In this document: one piece after another, positions 15,050-26,035 of the stretch
Position numbering within the stretch: the stretch's first letter is position 1
How the letters are laid out: each line of letters begins with the position of its first letter
Assembly: GCA_037013495.1 (NCBI GenBank)
Contig: CM072807.1
Span: forward strand, 16,805,001-16,869,000
Direction: 5' to 3'
Origin: Hippophae tibetana
Taxonomy: Eukaryota > Streptophyta > Magnoliopsida > Rosales > Elaeagnaceae
DNA length: 64,000 bases
Notes under the pieces: model-generated
What the model was told of the DNA's origin: nothing
Databases searched by the model: none
Seen by the model: only the letters and a program-made list of their open reading frames with translations
Translations under genes and position numbers: made by a program

Positions 15050-16297
15050 GGATGACAGTTGCCCAGAAGAGAAAGAGAAAGGCAAGCCAATTGATGCAGA
15101 AAAGAAGGAACAAAAGAAATGGAAAGATCACCAGCAAGTTGTGCAGACACTGATCTTGGCTAGTATTGGTGATCAATTGTAAATAAAGTTCCTTAATACT
15201 CCAGCAAAGGAAATTGTGGCATAACTAGAGAAGATGTTCACTGATAGTGCTCGCAAAGAGCGCTATAAGATCATTATCGCACTCACAAGGTGCAAGATTA
15301 TGTAGAGTGAATATATCTCAATGCATTTTCTCAAAGTATAGAGTTATATGGAGAAATTGGACAAATTGAATTCTTCAATACCCGAGGACATTGCTGAGGA
15401 TATCATTTTTGGGCCTCTTCCATATTCCTACAAGGATTTTATCATGCATTATCACATGCTCGAAAATAATATGACATTGAATGAGCTCCACAATGCACTC
15501 AATACTATTGAGGTTGACATGGGAAATACAAAGGAGAAATCTATCCTTGCCATCGTGCCAAATAGAAAGAAGATTACCAAGAATAAAGGCAAGGAAAATA
15601 TCAAGATAAGTAAGGCGCATTTATCGCTCAAGGCCAAGAGTGGATGGGCTCATGCGAGCACCTCCAAGGGAAGCAAGAAAGGAAATGATCCTAACTCTAA
15701 CATGGAGTACTTCTATTGCCACGCGAAGGGAAATTTCAAAATGAATTGTCCAAGTATAAGTGTGACTTGGATGAAGGCAAGGTTGAATGCAAACGCCTTA
15801 AAGGTATACTTGTTATTGAACTAAATTTAAATTTAGCCACAACTATCCAAGATTGGGTAATGGATACCGAATCATGTGCTCACTTAGTCTCTAATGTGCA
15901 GGCACTAAGGGATAGGAGACCTCTCTAGAAAGGAGAAGTTGGGTTGAAAGTTGGAAATGGTGCAAGTGTCCCTACGGTCGTTGTTGGCACCATTAATCTT
16001 TACTTATCTGGTGGTTTATGTTTAAGTTTAAAGGATGTTTATCATGTTCCTTATGTATTTCGAAACATTATTTATGTATCATGCTTAGATGTAGAAGGCT
16101 TTTGTTTTGTAATAGATAACTCACATATGGTTATTAAGAAGGATGATCTATTTTATGCAAATGTTGTCATTTCAAATGGATTATATTTGCTTGATTTAGA
16201 TGAGGATAAACATGTATTGAATATCAATAACAAGAGACTCAAGATGTATCATACAAATGAGACACTCTTGTGGCACTATCACCTTGGTCATAATTAC
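15050..16297 (+). pseudogene. Copia gag, protease and pre-integrase fragment
   Basis: A copia-type gag frame at 15348-15824 includes PLPYSYKDFIMHYHM and a damaged zinc knuckle (FYCHAKGNFKMNCPS; the His position is changed). It is followed in other frames by WVMDTESCAHLVSN at about 15858, which resembles the protease active-site region with Thr-Glu in place of the usual Ser/Thr-Gly. Then comes a GAG-pre-integrase-like stretch ending LLWHYHLGHNY at about 16300. Stops and frame changes are frequent. The fragment ends abruptly at the LTR starting at 16298, so the rest of the element has been lost or displaced. Confidence 0.85.
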
Positions 16298-17505
16298 TGA
16301 AAATATGTTGTCAATACATTTTGAATAATAATTCTTATAAAAACTTTTGAAATAGATCTTCATTCTAACTACCGGGCGATTGTACCAACAAATAATAGAG
16401 TTGTACTCTAAATCAGACTGGATTATTAAACCTTAAAATATAATTTTCAGGTTTAAGTTTGTAATGAAAAATAATATGTTTCTCCCTAACATCCTTAATA
16501 TAAAATCTTGAATAAAAACAAAATCAATTTATTTTATATAAATGTTTTACCTATTTAATATTTCGTAAGCATAACAACGTTATAATTATATCATATTTAC
16601 AAATAGTCAACTATGTTAAATTTAATCACAAACAAATTAAATATAACATATAAGAATAAAACATAAAAAATATAATTATAAAGAATCCATTAAAATTATA
16701 CCTTAAAATAATCCTTACAGCAATTTGATGTTAATTCTGTTGTTGGAAAATCTTTAAATGGATTTTTATTTTCGCTTATTGAATCAAAAACTAAAAATTT
16801 ATAAAAACATAGCTAGTTCTTCTCAAAAGGAGAAGAACTTTAAAACTAAAAAAAAATCTAGAGAGAGAGAGAATTGAGAAAATTGTGTCTTTTACAATTA
16901 GGGAAGAGGGTCATTTTATAGGTAAAGAAAATGCCAAAAATGGGGGGAAATATTTCAAAATTTGAATTTGAACTCATTTAGACAGGTTGGCACGTGTATA
17001 GGGCACGAAAATTTCAACATATGGATGTTTGGCGTAGTAGATTAGCATTGGGCGCATGCGGGCTTGCATAGGGCACAGTGTAGGAGTGTGCTAGCACACG
17101 CATGGAAATCGACATGACGTGTGTCAGGTGTGTGTTGGCTGGGCATTTGCCGACCATGTGCATGTATGTGCTAGCTGTGTGTTGTGTATGCACCAGTGTG
17201 TGCTGGACGAGTGCGTAAGACTCGGCATGGATAGGCGGTTGCACGCAAGATTTTGACCCATTTTATCCAATTTTTTCCATCTTTTGACTTTTTCTCAATA
17301 TATTTGTGATGTATTGCCTCCAGTATTTTTCTTCATGCCTTTAAGTTATTTTTGAATGAAAATACCTGAAAATAATAAAAATACATGTGATTCCAAAAAG
17401 ACAAATTTATATAAAAATATGATAAAATCATACATATATAAATCTATTTAATCAATTAAAGTACATTAAATCATGGTAATTTTAGTGTTTTTTAAGCACT
17501 CATCA
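16298..17505 (-). repeat. 3' LTR (minus orientation)
   Basis: This 1208 bp copy matches 20538-21810 throughout, including the shared block ATAGATCTTCATTCTAACTA near the left end and TTTAAGCACTCATCA at the right end. Its central part (about 16985-17245) is much richer in G and C than the rest. Confidence 0.9.
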
Positions 17506-20500
17506 CAACCCTCAACCAGCTTCTTACTAGTCCCTTAGCAAGAGATGCGATAAAAACTAAAAGTTAAACTATCCTAAATCACTTTCGTAGATTGACATAG
17601 TTGCATTTAAATTATGCAACAAGCCTTTAAATCCCTAGGTTGCCCTAATAGACGAGTTTAAGTCTCGTGAGGGTTTTCAATAAAAATACCCACAAACAAT
17701 GACAAAAAATGAAAACAAAATAAAATAAGAAATTAACTAAAATTTATAATAAATTAAAAAAAACTAAAATGAAATACAAAAATATAGCATGCTTATAATC
17801 TCTTTTAAATTTCATAATTAAAATCTTAAATATAGATTATTTCAATTTCTTAAACATTCATAATTTATTATAATAATTAGTTGAAAATCATTTTCATATT
17901 TCATATCAAAAATGTATCAATTTAATTTCACATAAACTTAGTTTCAAGAATCCAAATTCGCCTCAACTCTATTACTCACAAGTCAATACTCTCAAAAACA
18001 CTGAATCCTATGAGTTTAAATACTCATACTAATTTATATGTGAAAGAGTTGATATATAGAAATGAACTAATATGTTCGCATATGTATAAAAAAGAAATGC
18101 TCAAAGTGTTATTTTAACGTTGATCTCATAAAATTAATCAAATGTAAGGATTTATAAAATATTATACATTACTTTCATGCATCAATCAAATTCATCAAAT
18201 AAAAATATAAAGAAATATGTCTTTTAAAAAATGTAGGAAAATGCAATTACTTCTTAGGGAACGACTTCCTATATTTTCTTTTGCATTAAACCATTTCTCA
18301 TAATTGTTTATGCTTTTGGGTCATAGCTAGTATATAGACTATATTATTCATTTTTTCTCTCTTTCTTTCTATGTTTTTTCTTTCTTTCTCTTATATTCTT
18401 TTTCTTATATTTTTTATAAGAGAATCCATTTTTTTAGAGCGAACCCATGTATAGATTGTACATTTTTTATATATTAAGGTGAGTGGTTAATATTTGGCTT
18501 TTTTGTTTGAATTTGTATAGATAACCTTAGATATATCTTTTTTAATAGAAGTCATGCATGAATGAAAAAAGACATATACTATCCATTTCTACTTAAATCA
18601 TTTCATCTAAGAAAATGAAAAATAAATATATAATGCTTCATTAAGATGTAAAAATCCAAAAATTCAATGCTAACTTCTATAAGATCATCTAATAATGCTG
18701 AAAAAAATAAGAAAAGTGTTTAAAGTAGAAAAATAATATTTATCACTCAGAATAAAGAAAATTAGGCTCAAATTATATCTCACAAGATTAGTCTCCACTA
18801 TTTGATTCATAAACACCAATTTTGGGTTTAATATAATTATAAGATATTATCAAGAAATACTAGTCAGAACAAAAACTAACTAATTACCATGTACTCCATG
18901 ATATGTTTTCAAAAATTAATCTAACAATGCAAAATACTTAACTATTTAATTAAATTTGATTTAAAGAAATGATAAATTTTTGTAAGAAATTTTTTAAAAT
19001 AAATCCTAAGATTCTTAAAATTACTAAATCATACAAAAAAATAAAATCAAACACAATAAAAATGAAAATGTGAACATAAAATTTTTAAAATTGTTAATTT
19101 TTTTGAAATTAAGAATGATAACTTTTCATCACCCCCAACCTAAAACTTACATTGTCCTCAATGTAACAATTATAAATTAGACAAAGAGAAAAGAGAAGAA
19201 AAGTTACATATTTCCTGAAAATATGCAATGGAAAAATGCAGGTGCATCCATTATGATTATCATTAATTTTCACATAGGAAGATCGTTGTGAATTTCTAAT
19301 ATCTCAACAAATATTTTTAGTTTTAACAATTCTAAAATTATTCATGTGCAATTAAATGAAAATAAATTTTTTTTTTACCTAAAATGATGGATTACCTTCT
19401 ATCTAGCGCTCATTTTAACGCCTTAGTAAGACATAACTTGAAGGATTTCATTTTAAGTAAACTCAATGTCCCCACATCATTGAGTCAATTAAACTTACAG
19501 GTAGGACAAGGTTATCCAACTATATTTTTTTCAAAATTTTACTAAAAACTAGGGACATGATTGTGGGTTTTAGATAACCCACTTCTATGTGCAAATCAAA
19601 TAACTAAGGCATCAAAACACATTTGTACCTATATATAATAAAGCATATACCTCATTTTATCACAAATTCTAATTAAATTTTTTTATATTTTGGAGATAGC
19701 TTCAACAATTTTTTTTATTATTTATTTTTTTAATTTTATTATAATTTCTAAGTTAAATAACATAATCAATATTAACCAAGAGTTATCTCAAGAAATAATG
19801 ATGAGGTAAGGCCTCCTTTAAAACCATCCTCCTAAACATAGCAACGTTTCTAAGAAAAACTAGTGGCATAAAAACTTCTAAGAACTAGTCTCTTAGACAA
19901 AACTCTCTTAGATCTTTACTTTTCAGGTCATTAAAATCTAAGTTAATTAAGTTAAGTTAAAATTTAAGTTAATAAATTAATTTAAATGAAAATTTAAGAT
20001 AATTAAATTAAATAAAAATCTAAGTTAATTGAATTTTAAAAATTTATTTTTCTATTTTTAATTTATTTTTAAAATCCTAAACATCTTGTCATGATATTTT
20101 GGTTTGTTTATTTTCTAATCTAATAACATAAAAAATAAACACAGATATGATTCAATAAACAATCATGCAAAAATTTATCATTCATAACAATAGAGTATTT
20201 ATGGATATAATAATTAAATTAATTATGTTTTCTCATATTATTTAGGGTATTAAAGATATAAATTGATATTTATTAATTTTCTTTTTTTACATGAATAGCA
20301 CATTTGATGGGGTTATATATTCTTTATTAATTAAACAAATCAATTAACACTTATGGGTAAGTTTGATAATTAATTTGATTAATTAAATTAATTCTTTTTA
20401 TTCTAAGAGATTGAAAATGAACCATTTAAAAGTCACATTTGGTAGGGTTATAAATTTTAAACTTTATTCAAGATTTCCAAATTAAACCTAAAAATTTAAT

Positions 20501-20537
20501 CACCTGAGTACTAACTTTCAAGTTTTAAAACTATTAT

Positions 20538-21810
20538 TGAAAATATGTTATCAATACATTTTTGAATAATAGTTTTTATAAAAACTTTTGAAATAGATCT
20601 TCATTCTAACTACCGGGTGATTGTACCAACAAATAACAGAGTTGTACTCTAAATCAGATCGGATTATTAAACCTTAAAATCTAATTTTCAGGTTTAATTT
20701 TGTAATGAAAAATAATATGTTTCTCACTAACATCCTTAATATAAAATCTTGAAGAAAAATAAAATAAATTTATTTTATATAAATATTTTATTTATTTAAT
20801 ATTTTGCAAGCATAACGACATTATAATTATATCATATTTACAAATAGTCAGCCATGTTAAATATAATCACAAACAAATTAAATATAATATATAAGAATAA
20901 AACATAAAAAAAAAGATAAATGTAAAGAATCCATTAAAATTATGCCTTAAAATAATTCTTACACCAATTTGATGTTAATTTTGTTGCTGAAAAACCTCTA
21001 AATGGATTTGTATTTCCACCTATTGAATCGAAAACTAAAAATCTATTAAAACATAACTATTTATTCTCAAAAAGAGAACTTTAAAAATAAAACTAAAAAA
21101 CATTTCTAGAAAGAGAAAACTAGAGAGAGAATTGAGAAAATTGTCTTTTACAATGGGGGAAGATGATCCTTTTATAGGTGAGGAAAAGGCCAAAAAAATG
21201 GTGAAAAATATTTCAAAATTTGAATTTGGACAGGTGGGCACGTGTGTGGGGTATACAACTTTTGGCAGATGGGCAATTGGTGCCATAAACGGGCATTGGG
21301 CGCATGTAGGCCCTCATGGGACACGACGTAGGATTATACTGGCATGCATATGACACGACACATGGGTGTCTTGGCACGCTTGGAAATCGGTGTGGCATGT
21401 GTCAAACATGTGTTGGCTACGTGCACTGGCTAGGAGAGTGCAAGCGTGTGCTGATGTGTGCTAGGTATGCGAGCGCGCTTGTGCATGTGAGATTCTACAC
21501 TGATGGGCGACTACGCACGAGATTTCTGCCTTTTTGACATTTTTGACTCATTGTGTCCAATTTTTTTCCATCTTTTTGACTTTTCCTATTTTATTTTCTT
21601 AATATATTTGTGATGTGTTATCTCTAGTGTTTTTCTTTGTGTCTTTAAGTTATTTTTGAATGAAAATACCTTAAAAGCAATGAAATTACCTATGATTCCG
21701 AAAAGATAAATTTATATACAAATTTGATAAAATCATACAAATATAAATCTATTTAATCAATTAAAGTAGATTAAATTATGGTAATTTTAGTGCTTTTTAA
21801 GCACTCATCA
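20538..21810 (-). repeat. 5' LTR (minus orientation)
   Basis: This 1273 bp copy is the partner of the LTR at 16298-17505. It differs by many substitutions and several indels, including extra sequence in the G+C-rich central block at about 21230-21530. That points to an old insertion. Open frames of 60-80 codons across the G+C-rich block have no recognisable domain. Confidence 0.9.
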
Positions 21811-22540
21811 AAAAATTGAAGCATTAGTAGGATCTATATATAAAGAAATATACCAGAGTATTAAAAATAGAGTTGAAGATGATAAAGATAGAATAAAAGA
21901 AATGCTTCAAAGGAATAGTTCTTCAATTAACCTAATTGATGGATTTCTTAAATTAACTTTACTTATAAATAATGATTTATGGAATATTGAAGATATTGAT
22001 TGGGGAATTGCTAATCAATAAAATTTTCAAAGTCTTAATATGTTGGAATTAATATAATTTCCAATAAAAATGTTAGTTTTTATATTTCTATGAAAGTTCA
22101 TTATTCCTATGATATTAGAATAATATCTCCTAATTCTAGTAAATATATATGTATATTGTTCTTATGCCTTATTAAAAGTTACAATTAATATTATATTAGG
22201 TAATCTTGTACTGGTATCGAGCCAAGGATCAGTTGGTTATATTATAACTGAATTAACAAACTATTTTATATTGTTGTTCTTGTTCAAAGGTTTTTGAAAA
22301 ACCCATATACCTATTACTGTTTCAAAACCTATATTTTCCCATCTTTAAACCTTGTTAAGGTTGTTATAAGGGAAAACTTTTGGTTTTAGGCACCATAAAC
22401 ATTCAAGTAGTATGAGGTTTTAGGTACCATCAAATATTTTATAGATAATGAACATCAAGTTAATATAGAATGTATTAGTTCCTGGATACAAAAAGAACCA
22501 TATGAATTTAGGCATATTTTTCATATAGATAAAAAAAAAT
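21811..22540 (+). other. Fragment with tRNA-Met primer-binding-site-like motif, possible pararetrovirus or copia leader
   Basis: A frame from 21814 to 22020 is open for about 68 codons (Ile/Asp/Glu-rich, ending DIDWGIANQ). It is followed by an AT-rich stretch and then TGGTATCGAGCC at 22212-22223, which matches the initiator-tRNA-Met complement used by copia elements and caulimovirids except for one missing base. TGTTGGAATTAATA at about 22039 could be a copia LTR start. A Met-rich or viral leader reading is equally possible. Neither identity is certain. Confidence 0.4.
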
Positions 22541-22695
22541 CACCTATCAAATAAAAATCATAAAATTCCCAAAACATCTAAAAATTAATATTTTCTCAAT
22601 AAATATAAAATAAATAATTTTAACTTATTATAATAATAAATAATTATAAATGTAAAGGAATTAATATAAAAATTTGAATAAAATAACATTTATCA
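22541..22695 (-). repeat. Truncated 3' LTR of the Athila-type element
   Basis: This segment of about 155 bp matches the start of the LTR at 26035-25850. A purine-rich AGGTGTGAAGGAGTT precedes it on the minus strand (22711-22697), as expected of a polypurine tract. The remaining kilobase of the LTR is gone. Confidence 0.75.
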
Positions 22696-23999
22696 AACTC
22701 CTTCACACCTATTATTTGCTAGTCTTAGAGCTAAGTCAACACTCATAGTTAAGATAATAAGTTTTTTGACATTTTATCTGAGGGACTTAATAATACGATG
22801 GTTTCAAATTCTAATAAATGTTAGATATTCTCTTAGTCATCCCTTTGGTACATGTTTTGTATAATAATCATGTTCAAAGTGTGTGTAATGTGGTATCAAT
22901 TAACAATAGTTAAATCATCTAATATAGACAAGCTGAAACATTGTTCCTCCCTATAAAATATCACTATTCTTTTTAAAATTGAATTGAATACCATAGGCTT
23001 TTCCTTAAAGTTGTATCTCTACTCACCAAAAGCATTCCTTAAAATCAAAAGGTTTTTCATTTGGTTGTAATATGTGACTATATTTGTTGGTTCAATCAAA
23101 TGAAAGAAAAAGGGAGAAACAAAAGTTCATGAATCCATGGAGTAAGAGAAATAGACCTATAAATAATACTATCATAAGACCAATCATGTCAATAAAATAA
23201 GGTCAAATTTTATTGTTTTGAACCGAGACATCATTATTAGCTTCTTTTCTTTTATTCATGCCACTTTTTTTTAATAACACATAGCTCTTTTATAATTCTT
23301 TTTGGCTTGTTCCCTTATATATATATATTCTTTCTTTTCTTTCTTTTTTATGGGATATATTGCAGCAAAGGTTGTTTTGTATGTTAGGCATTTCATCAAT
23401 TATAGCATAATTGACACTCTTAAATCCTATTCTAGCATTTTTAAAGAATCTATTCTCTTTTTGTACATATTATTCTTGAACTATTTGACATAGCCAATAT
23501 ATTTGGTTCAAATGGTAAGGAGTGGGTACAAATAATTGGCACATGTAGGCTCAAATTAGTTCTCTAAAAGGGTTGTTCTCGAATGAACAATAACATTAAA
23601 GGTAGGACAATTTAGCTAAAGAAGCTAATCCCATTACCTTAATCATTAAAAGTACAGTAAAGTTTCAAGGGATTCATAGCATATTTCATAAGTTCATGCA
23701 TATAGATAATTCTATCACCAATTTAACTATTGTGTATATATATTTTGAGCAAAATTATCATAAAGTTACCTTCACTTAGGAGTAAGGTCAAGACTCTATC
23801 AACATTCATTATCCTTTTTGACATAACATTGTTTAGCTAATTTTATCATAGATGTTAGAAAATAAATAGAGAAATTGTGATTAATTCTAAGCCTTTCCAT
23901 TAATCCTAATTATTCAAAGAATTCAATACATAAATACTAAAAAGGAAAAAATTTATTCAATACATAAATTCATTCCAACTATTTATTGTCCCAAATGGT

Positions 24000-24310
24000 A
24001 AATAGTATGATCATTCTTTAGCACCATCAACAAAAGAGAATAAGAATGCTCTAAGTTTTACTTGTTCTTCAATAGTCTTATTAGGTTTCATGCTAGAACA
24101 GATCACATAAAACTCCTTTAGATGCTTGTTTGGATACTCACCAGCTAGACATCGAAAAGTAGGCAAGATATGAATCATGCCAAATTTCAATTCAAGAGCA
24201 TCACCATTATCATTGTATTGAATGCATAATGGTTATTAATTTAAAGCCAATGATGTTCTCTCCCTAGTATTATTAACAATTATTTTTATATGGATGAAAT
24301 GATCCAAATC
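24000..24310 (-). pseudogene. Athila-family gag fragment
   Basis: The minus strand reads ALELKFGMIHILPTFRCLAG, then EYPNKHLKEFYVICSSMKPN and EEQVKLRAFLFSFVDGAK. This is the conserved core of Athila gag proteins, which build the virus-like particle. Stops occur upstream, and the frame does not extend into a full gag. Confidence 0.85.
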
Positions 24311-24694
24311 TTCAAATGAATCGCTTGAACTTGAAAGATTTATCTAAATTGCCTGCTAAAGAAATTGTGAATTTGATCTCATATTGTAATGTGAGTTCAT
24401 TCACTATGACACAAAAAAAAATATTATAAACAAATTAAGTAAAACTAAAACTAGCACAAATATAAACCAAAATAAAGTAAAAAAAGATTATTTTATTTTA
24501 TTTTATTTTTATAAAAAAATTCTAATTTTTTAATATTTTTTCATAATTTTATAAAACAAATTATATTTTTTATATATATTTTTTAAATTTTTATTTTTAT
24601 TTTTTAATATATATATATATAATACTTAAAATAAATGAAAATAAATAAGAATTAATTTAACAAAAATCTCCAATGATAAGGCGCCAAATATTAT

Positions 24695-25948
24695 TGTGTG
24701 TTCAAATGAACAGTCAATTTAAACCTTACTTTAAATTGCTTAAGATATTGTTATTTAATATATAATAAGTAAGAGTTTTTTTAGAGGATTTTGAAAACTA
24801 ATTCATATTTATTAAAAATAAGGTTTTGTTTTGTTTTGTAAACTAAAAATTAAATCTAATAACTAAATATTAATTAAAATAAAAATAAAAATATAAAGAT
24901 TATGATAATGATTCAAATAAAAGAACAGTTACATGATCATTCTCCACCACTAGCATGTATTGTAAATTAATAAAAGCATATCATATTCTCCTATTCTTTG
25001 ATTATACCAACTTAGATAAATTTACAAAAGCAAAAATCTTCATCTTTTCTTACAAATTCGTTGAATCAAACAAGCTTTTAATCCAATTATTTTTAATAGA
25101 TAACCTAGAATAAGTTCTCTAATTTAATCTATCAAAAGCATTAATTTTTAAAGAATCAAATTGGATCAAAGTTAAACACACAATCTCAATTTAATTATCT
25201 TGAGTTTCAATTCTCATTACAAGCAATTTATCACTAATTATTTAAATTAATTAAGCAATTATGTACTCAATCAACCAAAATAAGTAATGGATAATTAATT
25301 TGATTGTTTAATTGTATACTTAAATAATAAAATAAATTCATAGAATAATTAAAATTGAGAATTAATACATAATTAAAAATAATAGTTGAATAGAATATTG
25401 TAGATCTTATTAAATATTGTAATCTATGTCTAGAGTTTTGGAATCACCCATAATCAATTATAGAATTAGCTATTCAGGGAAAACAATAAAGTAAGAAAAT
25501 TATTCATTAAAACAATAAAAGAAAGTAGAAGAAATCTTAGGATTAATGTTCTTGAATCTAGTCTTCAACTTTTTTAATTTTCTCTTAAATCTTGTTTCTA
25601 GTTCTTGCCTCTAGCTTAATTGTATAAATTTAGTATCTAAATCTATATTTTGATATTTTTCCCTTATTTTATATGGTATTGTTTTGTGTTTATACGAGAT
25701 AAAAATCAAATCTAGATGTAAGTAGGATTCCTATTATTCTGGTGTAGATAGGATTAGTGTGCACCATATGTCAAAAGGATAGGATATGTTATGATAGTTA
25801 AATGACATAATAAACTATGAAATATATCCACTTCTTTTCAAAGTTAATCCACCTATCAAATAAAAATCATAAAATTCCTAGAAAAATCCCAAAAAAATAT
25901 AGCAAATTAATATTTTCTCAATAAATACAAAATAAATAATTTTAGTTT

Positions 25949-25991
<43 letters not shown>

Positions 25992-26035
25992 TAAAGGAAT
26001 TTATATAAAAACTGTGTATAAAATAGAACTTATCA
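24695..26035 (-). repeat. 5' LTR of the Athila-type element
   Basis: This 1.34 kb block is bounded by TGATAAGTTCTATTTTAT at 26035 (minus strand) and by GAACACACA at 24695, immediately before the TTTGGCGCC primer binding site. A long (AT)n run at 25955-25987 interrupts the part shared with the 3' LTR. Confidence 0.75.
25955..25987. repeat. (AT)n microsatellite
   Basis: About 16 AT units lie within the Athila-type 5' LTR. The corresponding place in the 3' LTR has a short ATAATAATAAATAATTATAA stretch instead. Confidence 0.95.

Larger units (their letters stand above)
16298..21810 (-). mobile_element. LTR retrotransposon without coding capacity (large derivative, Athila/Tat-like signals)
   Basis: Two direct repeats of about 1.2 kb flank 3.0 kb of AT-rich sequence that has no open pol or gag. 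Read on the minus strand, the LTRs start TGATGAGTGCTTAAAA and end ACATATTTTCA. Just upstream of the minus-strand 3' LTR is a purine-rich GTTGAGGGTTG tract at 17516-17506. At about 19160-19120 (minus) lies GAGGACAATGTAAG with TAGGTTGGGGGTGATG, a pattern I recognise from the 3' untranslated region of plant Athila/Tat elements. No primer binding site is seen after the 5' LTR. Flanks (ATTAC left, AAAAA right) do not form a target duplication. It would need to be mobilised in trans, and is probably dead. Confidence 0.8.
22541..26035 (-). mobile_element. Athila-type Ty3/gypsy retrotransposon, truncated
   Basis: The 5' LTR is at 26035-24695, a primer binding site TTTGGCGCC follows at about 24688-24680, a gag remnant lies at 24310-24000, and a truncated 3' LTR is at 22695-22541. 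All are on the minus strand. Both LTR copies start TGATAA and share CTCAATAAATA, AAATAAATAATTTTA and the CCTATCAAATAAAAATCATA block. Most of pol is missing, and the 3' LTR keeps only its first 155 bp or so. The element lies inside the gypsy pol remnant at its right edge. Confidence 0.8.

Noticed and set aside
17014..17244. His/Thr-rich minus-strand frame
   Set aside because: It lies in the G+C-rich LTR core and is not conserved as a frame in the partner LTR.
21035..21537. Five overlapping frames on both strands
   Set aside because: They lie in the G+C-rich LTR core. The LTR is non-coding and the frames have no domain.
16293..21815. Target site duplication around the non-coding LTR element
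   Set aside because: The left ATTAC and right AAAAA flanks do not match.
23302..23493. Hydrophobic 63-codon frame
   Set aside because: AT-rich Ile/Phe/Ser composition with no partner exons, so probably chance.
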